Below are positions 9,936 to 17,139 of a DNA stretch of 20,949 bases, piece after piece. Source of the DNA: Jaenimonas drosophilae (lineage: Eukaryota > Euglenozoa > Kinetoplastea > Trypanosomatida > Trypanosomatidae); NCBI GenBank assembly GCA_030849065.1, contig JASAON010001398.1, positions 1 through 20,949 on the forward strand, given 5' to 3'. The position numbers and the translations under genes are program-made. Below the pieces are notes generated by a model. The model saw only the letters and a list, made by a program, of their open reading frames with translations. It did not search any database and was not told where the DNA came from. Within the stretch, counting starts at the first letter, position 1, and each line of letters opens with the position of its first letter.

Positions 9936-10107
9936 ATGTATGTCGTACCGAACAACGTACGTGGAGGTGGAAAAAAAAAAGTAAGAAGCAACGTGTGAGC
10001 AAAAAAACAAAAAAAACAAAAAAAGAGTGCCAAATAAGATGAAAACGAACAGACAACAACAAGAAGCTCATGTTTAGAGAACACAACACAAGCATCTACA
10101 TCGTGAT

Positions 10108-10143
10108 CATCATCATCATGTTCATCATCATCATTTTTTTTTT
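10108..10143. repeat. CAT arrays and T10 run at the M4 stop
   Basis: Two CATCATCATCAT blocks and a run of ten T abut, and partly overlap, the TAA stop of M4. In the transcript this reads stop, A-run, then (ATG)n blocks. M5 has a comparable ATG block directly after its stop (14246-14259). Confidence 0.9.
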
Positions 10144-12379
10144 ACATCCAGCTGCTGCTTGTACTCGGTGAGCCACGTGAGTTTGGTATGTGCACGGAGG
10201 ACTTGAGCGAGAAGGCAGGTGAGATGCTTCCTGCACGACGTCGTAGTGCCTGAGATACAAGACTTGCACCAGATGATGTTGTCGTTGTTGTGGTGGTGGT
10301 TGGTGTTGTGTTTGGTGTTGCGATGTTGGTACTTGGCATCGCAACACGTTGCGGAGCTCCCGTGTGGGGCCTACGTTGTTCCACCACCGCATCCTCTCCG
10401 AACGGATATCCATCCAAGATGGCTGACTTCATGCTCACGGGGCTCTTCACGGCATCCACGGAGCTCTGCGTAGAGATTGGTACACCAAACGCTGCATCAA
10501 GTGGTGGTGATGCACTCATCAACATCATCATTCCTCGTGAGGGCGTTGGTGTGGTTGAGGATGATGTTGCCGCGGTGGTGTGTGCGGCATCACCACCAAC
10601 ACCAACACCAACATCATCGGTGAAGAGTGGCAACAACCACGTGCCCTTCTCCTTCTCCAGTTCGCGCCACTGTTGGCTGAGCTCCACCTGTGTGGTTGGC
10701 CCCATGACGTACGAAACAGCGCCACTAACATCAACGAAGTAATCGAGGCTATCGTCCAGCAACGATGGCGTTGTGCTGCGACGTGATGGAGATACACGTG
10801 TGTGCGCCGGACGATGCAGCGCCGCATCGAGCTGCGACACCGACATGAAGCTCGGAATCATGGATGAGCTGATCACAGTGTTGGAGTGCGTGCTGTTGGC
10901 ATCCGCCAGTACGCGGCCCACAACACCAAGAGCAATGCTGCTGCTCGTTGTGGCGCGATATGCACCACCACCAAGACCTCCATCCATCTCCACCTGCATC
11001 AAGCTTGTTGTGTTTGTGGTGTGGCGTGAGCGTGTGCGTGAGGGAGGTAGCATGTTGATGGCAGAACAGTTGTCCGATACATCCGTCATGTGCGTCTCGA
11101 GCTCATGCGCATCACCGCTGCCGAGTGGAGATGCATCAGATGGCGTGAAGAGGAACTCCGGGCCAGAATAAATGTGTGCGTACTGTGCGTGTTGTTGCTG
11201 CTCATTCACAAAGGTACCTGCAACAGCTGCTGCTGTCATAGCACCACCACCACCAGCACGCGCATTGGATGCCACACGGTTGATCTCTGCATGGCCATCA
11301 ATGTTGTTGTTGTTGTTCAGGTGATGTGGTGGCGCGGCAGATGTGCTTGGCACAACACCAACGATGGAGATGGGTGGGTGAGTCATGGGCCGCTCCTGAA
11401 AATGAAGATGATTTACGTCAGCATCTCCATCAATACCTGGCGAGCGCAGATGCTCCGCAGATGCAACAGTTGTGTTGTTGTTGTTGTTTGCGGTGTTGGC
11501 GGTTGAGTCGCGCGCACGTGTAGTGACGTGAAAGACGCGAGATGGCCATGGAGCATTTGCGTATACGCTCTCAACGACATCCGCCTCCTCTACATCATCA
11601 TCATCATCATCATCTTGGTACATCTCTCCCAACTCAGCCGAACCACACTCGGTGTGGCTGCGGTCGGACTTTGCTTCATTCAGTGCATCAGCATCCATGT
11701 TGTTGGTGTTGTTGCTCTTCTGGTACAAATCCTGCACAGCATCGTGGAGAGATGATTGATGTGAAGAATCACGTACATATGTGTGTGGGTGAGTATGTGG
11801 CTGCGTTGATGGACTCACCAACGTTGTGTTTGGTGGCTGGCGTTGTTGTTGTTGTTGTTGGTGATGGTGGTGGTTGGTCGGGCTCGGCCAATGTGGCGCA
11901 TCGCGCATCGCCGTGGACGGCGACGGCACACTGGTTGCGCTGTCGTAGGCTATCGTGGCACCAAACGCATCATCATCATCTTCTGGCGGGCATGACGATG
12001 ATGATGATGATGATGTAGAGGATGATGATGATGATGGAGCATCGTCACCGCATCTGTTGTTGGTCGTGGAACGTGGATGGCGATGCAGCCACACAAGCGG
12101 GTGAGAAATGGTGCTGTCATGAATGGTGGTGATGGCGTCCGACTTGCGTGTCATGGATGATGTTGGTCGTGAGTAGGATGTGTTGTGGGATGTTGGTGCT
12201 GACTGGAACGTCAAGGGTGATCGAGGAACATCGATGCTCACCGTTGGCGGAGAACGTCGTGAGCTTCCACGGTGTTGGCGCAAGGGCGAAACACCACCAA
12301 GATTGAGCGGCAATGGACGAGAATCGCACAAGGATGTTGTGTTTGTGTGTGCATCGCTGGAAGATGGAACGTCGTGCAT
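10142..12379 (-). CDS. M4: large low-complexity protein of the array (745 aa)
   Basis: Function unknown. Twenty-two in-frame codons precede the ATG at 12379 but include no ATG, so M-H-D-V-P is taken as the N-terminus. Stop is TAA. It is the longest member. Low-complexity blocks include a serine run at 116-129, Asp at 134-137, His4-Gln6 at 170-179, seven Asp at 256-262, several Asn runs, Ala-rich 380-388 and a Thr run at 693-701. P-E-F-L-F-T-P is at 407-413. The family core is at 511-520 (F-M-S-V-S-Q-L-D-A-A, preceded by M-I-P-S) and Trp581 (E-K-E-K-G-T-W-L-L-P-L-F) follows 70 residues later. R-R-R-A-G-S-I-S is near 713-720, and the protein ends S-S-S-W-M. The extra length lies mainly before the core. 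No domain of known function, signal peptide or membrane span is visible. Confidence 0.82.
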   Translation of the reverse strand: MHDVPSSSDAHTNTTSLCDSRPLPLNLGGVSPLRQHRGSSRRSPPTVSIDVPRSPLTFQSAPTSHNTSYSRPTSSMTRKSDAITTIHDSTISHPLVWLHRHPRSTTNNRCGDDAPSSSSSSTSSSSSSSCPPEDDDDAFGATIAYDSATSVPSPSTAMRDAPHWPSPTNHHHHQQQQQQRQPPNTTLVSPSTQPHTHPHTYVRDSSHQSSLHDAVQDLYQKSNNTNNMDADALNEAKSDRSHTECGSAELGEMYQDDDDDDDVEEADVVESVYANAPWPSRVFHVTTRARDSTANTANNNNNTTVASAEHLRSPGIDGDADVNHLHFQERPMTHPPISIVGVVPSTSAAPPHHLNNNNNIDGHAEINRVASNARAGGGGAMTAAAVAGTFVNEQQQHAQYAHIYSGPEFLFTPSDASPLGSGDAHELETHMTDVSDNCSAINMLPPSRTRSRHTTNTTSLMQVEMDGGLGGGAYRATTSSSIALGVVGRVLADANSTHSNTVISSSMIPSFMSVSQLDAALHRPAHTRVSPSRRSTTPSLLDDSLDYFVDVSGAVSYVMGPTTQVELSQQWRELEKEKGTWLLPLFTDDVGVGVGGDAAHTTAATSSSTTPTPSRGMMMLMSASPPLDAAFGVPISTQSSVDAVKSPVSMKSAILDGYPFGEDAVVEQRRPHTGAPQRVAMPSTNIATPNTTPTTTTTTTTSSGASLVSQALRRRAGSISPAFSLKSSVHIPNSRGSPSTSSSWM
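11598..11618. repeat. (ATC)n array encoding the Asp7 run of M4
   Basis: An ATC-type repeat on the plus strand, read as GAT (Asp) codons on the minus strand. Elsewhere in M4 the same triplet class in other frames gives Ser and His codons (for example the serine run encoded around 11990-12040). Confidence 0.85.
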
Positions 12380-12497
12380 GAATGAAACAATGATGATGAT
12401 GCACGCACTCACAAGATGTTCTTTTTGGGTTGAAATCCGCAACACAATAAACTGCCAGCTGCTGCACAGAGTTTCTGTGTAGGCAAGGAAGAATTAA

Positions 12498-12523
12498 CTG
12501 AGTACGAAAAAAGAAAAAAAACG
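12498..12523 (-). promoter_or_regulatory. Putative splice acceptor for M4
   Basis: The minus strand reads CGTTTTTTTTCTTTTTTCG then TACTCAG, a strong pyrimidine tract with AG at plus-strand 12498-12499, about 119 bases before the M4 ATG. The leader has no ATG. Confidence 0.65.
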
Positions 12524-12887
12524 TTTTCGGTGAGAAGAATAAGACGAGATGTACGTCAAATCACAACTGAATGATGGATGATGATGATGTAGGTGCACGG
12601 AGTAAGAGGAGGAGATGCAGCACCTGGGGGATGATGATGAATGGCCTGCACAGCGTGAAGAAAAGAACACGTACACACGCACACACACACGAAAAAAACA
12701 GGTACACGTGTGTGTGTGAAGAAGAAAAGTTGTGGTAGGTGGTCAGAACCAACGCGTTGGCGTCGCACAAACGCTCGAGCAAACAAAAAATATGTGCAAA
12801 TAACCGCGGGAGTTGGATATAAATCAGCGGATGAGGAGTCGTGCCAACGTCTTTTTGGTTGTTCGCGTGCCAAAGACAGCAACGAAC

Positions 12888-12931
12888 ACACAACACAACA
12901 CAACACAACACAACACACACGCACACACACA
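12888..12931. repeat. (CAACA)n pentamer array running into (CA)n
   Basis: About five CAACA/ACAAC units followed by CA units. A similar pentamer array is at about 19785-19807, and related CAAAA arrays are at 18504-18528 and 19946-19963; all are in spacers. Confidence 0.9.
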
Positions 12932-13084
12932 GTGAGTGCTGAGTGATTCAGGGGTGATATATCGGTATATGTGATGGAGGAACAAGCAAGACAATATGTG
13001 TGTGTTGTGTGCGAGAATAGAAAGAATGTTGGTGGGATGTGTGTCGTTGATGATGATGATGAAGCACTCCGGAATCATGCACAC

Positions 13085-13102
13085 CAACAACAACAACAAC
13101 AA
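13085..13102. repeat. (CAA)n microsatellite
   Basis: Six CAA units in the M5-M4 spacer, with the polarity typical of spacers on the plus strand. Confidence 0.9.
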
Positions 13103-13632
13103 CTACAACAAGAAAAGAGCCAAACAACAAACAACAAATGACTGTACTTTCTCTTCTTTTTTTTCGTGTAGTGAAGGTGCTTCTGGACGCTACAACCCAG
13201 AGCAACGGATGCTACAACAGAACAACAAGAAGAGGAAGAAAAGAGGAGGATTTAAACGGTAACGTTGATGGTTGTGCAGTGCAGTACGCCATGGAAGTGT
13301 TTTTGTATCGTTATTCACATAATATCCATCCTCATCATGCACGTGTACGTGAGGTTGGTGATGGCGATGGCGTAGCATAGGGCCAGTGGCCTCATCTGCA
13401 ACAACACTTCACGCTCATTCACCTCAACATCAATCTTAGAGATGATGCTCATCACGTTCATCATCCATCATCAACATCATTGCTATGGATGCTGGTACAT
13501 ATGAGAGAGTTCCGTCGTGAGAGAATTCATCACGCCAACAACAAATGCGTTTCATTGGCGCTACAAACAATCAGCAATGGCACTAGTTGCCGTTCATGAT
13601 GATTTTGATGATGATGGTAGCCTTCCCATACA

Positions 13633-13653
13633 CATCATCATCATCATCATCAT
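13633..13653. repeat. (CAT)n microsatellite
   Basis: Seven CAT units in the M5-M4 spacer. Confidence 0.95.
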
Positions 13654-14213
13654 GCGCGTGGAGCAAGATGGAATTGGTCAGTGGAGTGTTCGTCTCCGCC
13701 GACTACACCACGCATAAACGCAACTTGGCCAAGAGAAAAAAAACAATACAGAAAACAAAACAGAAAACAATCATATGAAAACGAATTCGCACACACAAAT
13801 CATGAGAGACGCACCTCCACAAAGCAGGAGGAGCAAGGAAAGGGAGAGAGAGATAGATAAAAAGAGGTCGTCTGAAGATGCATCATCACCAACATCATCA
13901 TCATCACGACGACACACATTCACAAACAAAAATCAAAGCATGCCTGACATCAACGGTTTCAACACATACGTGCATGAAAAAAAAACAAAAAAAACGAAAA
14001 AAAAAAGGAGGACACGTGAACGCATGCATGATAGATCACCGAAACAGCGGCACAACACCGCACATACAAAACAACAACTACAACATCTTGCTCATCATCA
14101 TCATGCTCCACAGAGAAGCAAACTCTAAATCTGTTCCTTTTTTTGTTTTAGTATGAGTGAGTGGATCTTCCAAAATACACACAAAAAAACAGAACAATCG
14201 AAGCAAAAAAGAG

Positions 14214-14259
14214 GAGTGAGAGAGAGTGAGAGTGAGTGAGTGAGATCATCATCATCATC
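14214..14259. repeat. GAGT/GAGA array then (ATC)n next to the M5 stop
   Basis: A GAGT/GAGA array is followed by ATCATCATCATCATC, ending two bases from the M5 stop codon. In the transcript this is stop, (GATG)-type triplets, then a CTCACT-rich pyrimidine stretch: the proximal 3' untranslated region of M5. Confidence 0.85.
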
Positions 14260-14261
14260 GT

Positions 14262-15650
14262 TTACGCCCATTCAGCGCTATCATCGGCGTTGTGCAGCTC
14301 CATCGATTGAAGAGACATGGATGATGACTGCACAGGAAGCTGAACGTCGAAGACACGCGAATTGTTGCGGCGAGCCATCTTGTTGTTGTTGTTGTTGTTG
14401 GTGGTGGTGGTGTTCTCTGTTGTTGGCCAGCTAATGAGGCTGTAGCTTGAGCGTTGGCGGAGTGGGCGGGGTATGTGCCGTGGATCAACGTCATGATCAC
14501 CATCTGCACAACTAACGGCCTCTGATGTGTTGTTGTTGCATCCACGAAACGCTTCAAGACTTGGGCTTGTTGCAGTTGTAGTTTTTGTAGTAGTAGTAGT
14601 TGTTGTTGTTGTTGAGATTGATGATGATGATGGTGGTTGATGTTGGCTGAGCTCGAAAGGGGCAAAGGCCCACGTTCCTCTCTCCTCGCGCAGCTTCTGA
14701 AACGCAGATGAACGCCGCAACGGAATGAAGGCGTTGTTGCTCATCTCATGAGCAGCATCACCCATCATCCTGTGCTCATCTGCACGAATACATGCACCAA
14801 CAACATCATCATGTGTTGGTAAGTGGCCCAGGGTGGTGTAGCTCACCGATTCACTCTCCATCGAGTGTAGCAACCCATCAACTTCCGTCAGCGACATGAA
14901 ACTCACGCAGAAATGTGTGTTGGTGCTGCTGTTGTTCTTGTTGTTGTTGGTGGTGGTGTGGTTTGTGTGTGTTGCATCAGCACACTCTTCTTCTTCTTCT
15001 TCTTCCTCTTCTGCACATGCGGCGAGGCTGGCGCCAAGAAGTTCCTCCGCTACCGTTCGTGGACCCTCGCAGCTCGCATCCACGAGATTGACGAAAGGGG
15101 GATGTGTTCGAGCACTTCGAGCCTGACGTTGTTGTTGTTGTTGGCCATCATCCATATACACGTGTGTTGTGCTCAGGAAGCGAGATGATCCCCACGATGG
15201 GCTCGCTGGAGATCCCGCATCCTCCACCAACGATTTCTCGGCGCCGCTGTACGTGGCATCTTCAAACATTGAGCCAACGTGCAACGGTGTAGGCCAACAA
15301 ATTGGTTGCTGTTGTTGTTGCTGTTGTTGTTGTTGGCCTTCAACCTCATCATCGTCATCTTCTGCCGTGCTGCTGGTGAGGCTTGATAGGGTATCGTATG
15401 GTGAGAGGTATGATATGTGCTGAAAGCTAAGAAAAGATGATGTTTCTGCTCCGAGTTTGCTCCATAGTGTTGTTGCCACAGACGTGGGTGTACGTGTCAC
15501 GGCAGAATCATCATCCGCGTAATGGTGTGTTGGGGTGCATGAAGATGATGGTCGCGAAGACCATGTTGGGCTGCTATTGTGGCGATGAAGAGGTTGCTCC
15601 AACAATGGCTGACTCATACGCCTCTGAAGAGAATCTTCTTCCTTGTGCAT
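14262..15650 (-). CDS. M5: Gln/Glu/Thr-rich protein of the array (462 aa)
   Basis: Function unknown. The first in-frame ATG is at 15650; a second at 15617 would shorten it by 11 residues. Stop is TAA. S-S-P-T-W lies near the N-terminus (26-30). There is a run of ten Gln at 106-115, a second Gln run near 170, nine Glu at 214-222, and Thr and Asn runs near 345-355 and 417-423. The family core is at 251-260 (F-M-S-L-T-E-V-D-G-L) and Trp327 (L-R-E-E-R-G-T-W-A-F-A-P-F) follows 76 residues later; this is the clearest match to M4. Basic-serine sites occur at 311-317 (L-R-R-S-S-A-F) and 398-405 (R-Q-R-S-S-Y-S-L). The C-terminus is S-A-E-W-A, comparable with M4 and M6. No signal peptide or membrane span. 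Confidence 0.82.
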   Translation of the reverse strand: MHKEEDSLQRRMSQPLLEQPLHRHNSSPTWSSRPSSSCTPTHHYADDDSAVTRTPTSVATTLWSKLGAETSSFLSFQHISYLSPYDTLSSLTSSTAEDDDDEVEGQQQQQQQQQQPICWPTPLHVGSMFEDATYSGAEKSLVEDAGSPASPSWGSSRFLSTTHVYMDDGQQQQQRQARSARTHPPFVNLVDASCEGPRTVAEELLGASLAACAEEEEEEEEECADATHTNHTTTNNNKNNSSTNTHFCVSFMSLTEVDGLLHSMESESVSYTTLGHLPTHDDVVGACIRADEHRMMGDAAHEMSNNAFIPLRRSSAFQKLREERGTWAFAPFELSQHQPPSSSSISTTTTTTTTTKTTTATSPSLEAFRGCNNNTSEAVSCADGDHDVDPRHIPRPLRQRSSYSLISWPTTENTTTTNNNNNNKMARRNNSRVFDVQLPVQSSSMSLQSMELHNADDSAEWA

Positions 15651-15745
15651 CAACGCAAACACACACACGTGCGTGTAGGTGTGGGTGCTTTACAGCACAA
15701 TTGTTGTGTTGTGTTGGTGTGCCAGAGAGGGGGAGATGATGAGAG

Positions 15746-15877
15746 CTAAAAGTAAGTGGGTTGCACGTTCAATCGTTGCGCCGAAACACCAGACCAGAAA
15801 CAACAAGTGAGTGGAGTGAGATGAAGAACAACTACACCTCTACATGAAGAAAGAAGAAAGAGAGGAACAAAGAAGAG
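15746..15877 (-). promoter_or_regulatory. Putative splice acceptor region for M5 (two candidate AGs)
   Basis: The distal candidate ends at plus-strand 15840-15841, behind a ~30-base C/T-rich tract (CTCTCTTTCTTCTTTCTTC then ATGTAG), 190 bases before the ATG. The proximal one ends at 15746-15747 (ACTTACTTTTAG), 96 bases before it. Neither leader contains an ATG. The distal tract is the stronger. Confidence 0.6.
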
Positions 15878-16046
15878 GAATGGCGGCACCATACCACACG
15901 CACGTACAAGCATAGACCAACACGTGGATGCTTCACTAGCCGAGCTACGGCACACGAGGTCTCAGCACAGTAAAAAAGAAAACAAGAAAAGAACCACGAT
16001 GGCAACACAATCAACATCAGAGATACGGCTGCAGCATCATCACACT

Positions 16047-16064
16047 TTTTTTTAAAAAAAAAAT
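16047..16064. repeat. T8/A10 junction
   Basis: A run of T directly followed by a run of A, self-complementary. Similar junctions are at about 611-627 and 5322-5335. This one lies about 400 bases upstream of the M5 start and the 5322 copy about 420 bases upstream of the M2 start. Confidence 0.8.
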
Positions 16065-16443
16065 CTTCGTTGTTGTCTTGTAGAAGTGAAGCACTGCCGC
16101 AGGCCCTTCAAAAAAGACGGGGTGGCGGCAAAGATGATTTGGTGTGTTGTTGTAGTAGTGGTAGTAGTGGTAGTAGTAGGTCTCTCTCTCTATGTGTGTG
16201 TGGGGCCACACTGCAGCCAATAAATCATTCCAGTACAGTGACGTACGCTCAAACAAGTTTGTTGCAAAAGAGAACCGCACGCACACGTCAAAACAGAAAG
16301 AGACAGAGAGAGAAAAAAAAAGAAAACATCATCATCACTCAATGAGATGGATGAGTGAGGAAGAAGAAGCAAAATGCTCCATGTAGTATGCATGCTTCTC
16401 TCCACGAACACGTACATACTTACCAACAAACTTCTTCCGAACA

Positions 16444-16456
16444 CAACAACAACAAC
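16444..16456. repeat. (CAA)n microsatellite
   Basis: Four to five CAA units in the M6-M5 spacer, with the usual spacer polarity. Confidence 0.85.
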
Positions 16457-17121
16457 GCATCAATTTAGAAAGGGAAAGATGAAGAAGAAGATCAGCACGC
16501 GTATAAACGGCCATGCTACGTCTTCATCCGCAGCATGATGATATATGTCTGTGTGTTGCACAAGTACCTCCTCACTCATTCACACAATATACCACATTTG
16601 GAGATAATCACGTGGATGTTTGAAGAGCATCATCATCATGACGGTTTTCCTTGTGAGGGTGGTATTCACGTGCGGAGCGCTCCAGCTGCACGCACGTTTC
16701 ATTGCAGAAAGAAAAAAAACGAAGTTAAGACGTTCACTTGCAAGACACAAACAAAAAGCAGCAGGATTTCACGTGATGATGCAGCAAATCATCATCATCA
16801 TCTTCATCATTGTGTAGGAAAAGTAAGTTGCAAGCAACACACACACACACATACAATATTTTTATACGCACCGTGTGTGTGTATACGAACGCGAGGTGTT
16901 TCACCCATCAACGGTGAAACAAACACAAACGAGAGCAGAAAAAAAAAGTTGTTTCCACGACAAAAATATGAAACGACGCACAAAAAAACGGTTCCACTGT
17001 GAAGGGCAGCCTTGGAAAGAACAAAAGAGCATTAAAGCCATACCTGCATCATCATCAACGGCCAGTGAGTGAGTGAAGAGGTTCATACACATAACAACAC
17101 ATGATGGTGATGATGAAAAAT

Positions 17122-17139
17122 GTTGTTGTTGTTGTTGTT
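17122..17139. repeat. (GTT)n array abutting the M6 stop
   Basis: Six GTT units immediately next to the TAA stop of M6, reading AACAACAAC in the proximal 3' untranslated region. The coding-type polarity continues slightly past the stop here, so the stop may once have lain farther downstream (inference). Confidence 0.85.

Larger units (their letters stand above)
7959..10141. other. Spacer between M4 and M3
   Basis: About 2.2 kb, the longest internal spacer, with no supportable gene. The first ~230 bases upstream of M3 lack minus-strand ATGs and contain the M3 acceptor and a TG repeat. Beyond are a TACGTG triplet repeat at about 8690-8708, CAA arrays near 8779-8791 and 8940-8951, a CAT array at 9250-9275, paired CAA and GTT arrays around a GT tract at 9608-9687, another GT tract at 9920-9935, and double CATCATCATCAT blocks plus a T10 run abutting the M4 stop. 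Confidence 0.6.
12380..14261. other. Spacer between M5 and M4
   Basis: About 1.9 kb without a supportable gene. The ~690 bases upstream of the M4 start contain no minus-strand ATG. The region holds the M4 acceptor, a CA tract near 12670-12690, a CAACA pentamer array running into CA at 12888-12931, a CAA array at 13085-13102, a CAT array at 13633-13653 and a GAGT/GAGA array at about 14216-14244. Plus-strand poly-pyrimidine tracts ending in AG occur at 13147-13171 and 14131-14151. A Lys/Arg/His-rich plus-strand frame at 13775-14128 looks repeat-derived. Confidence 0.6.
15651..17139. other. Spacer between M6 and M5
   Basis: About 1.5 kb, the shortest spacer, with no supportable gene. The ~190 bases upstream of M5 lack minus-strand ATGs. 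A T8/A10 junction lies at about 16047-16064, GTAGTAGTGGTAGTAGTGG-type repeats at 16151-16180, a CAA array at 16444-16456, the CTCACTCATTCACACA string shared with the M2-M1 spacer at about 16568-16583, a CAT/ATC repeat at about 16790-16810, and a GTT array abutting the M6 stop. A plus-strand Lys/Thr-rich frame at 16535-17002 has no family motif. The minus strand carries a GTAAGT donor-like site near 16420. Confidence 0.6.

Noticed and set aside
12380..12445. Extension of M4 beginning at a non-ATG codon, including a run of Ile
   Set aside because: No ATG is in frame upstream of 12379, and the Ile run is a CAT repeat read as leader sequence.
13775..14128. 117-codon plus-strand Lys/Arg/His-rich frame in the M5-M4 spacer
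   Set aside because: Composition follows A-runs and CAT repeats, there is no family motif or similarity to anything recognised, and it runs against all called genes. A real small gene is not excluded, but the sequence does not support one.
16535..17002. 155-codon plus-strand frame in the M6-M5 spacer
   Set aside because: His/Thr/Lys-rich translation of CAT, CA and A-rich repeats; no motif shared with any other frame in the window.
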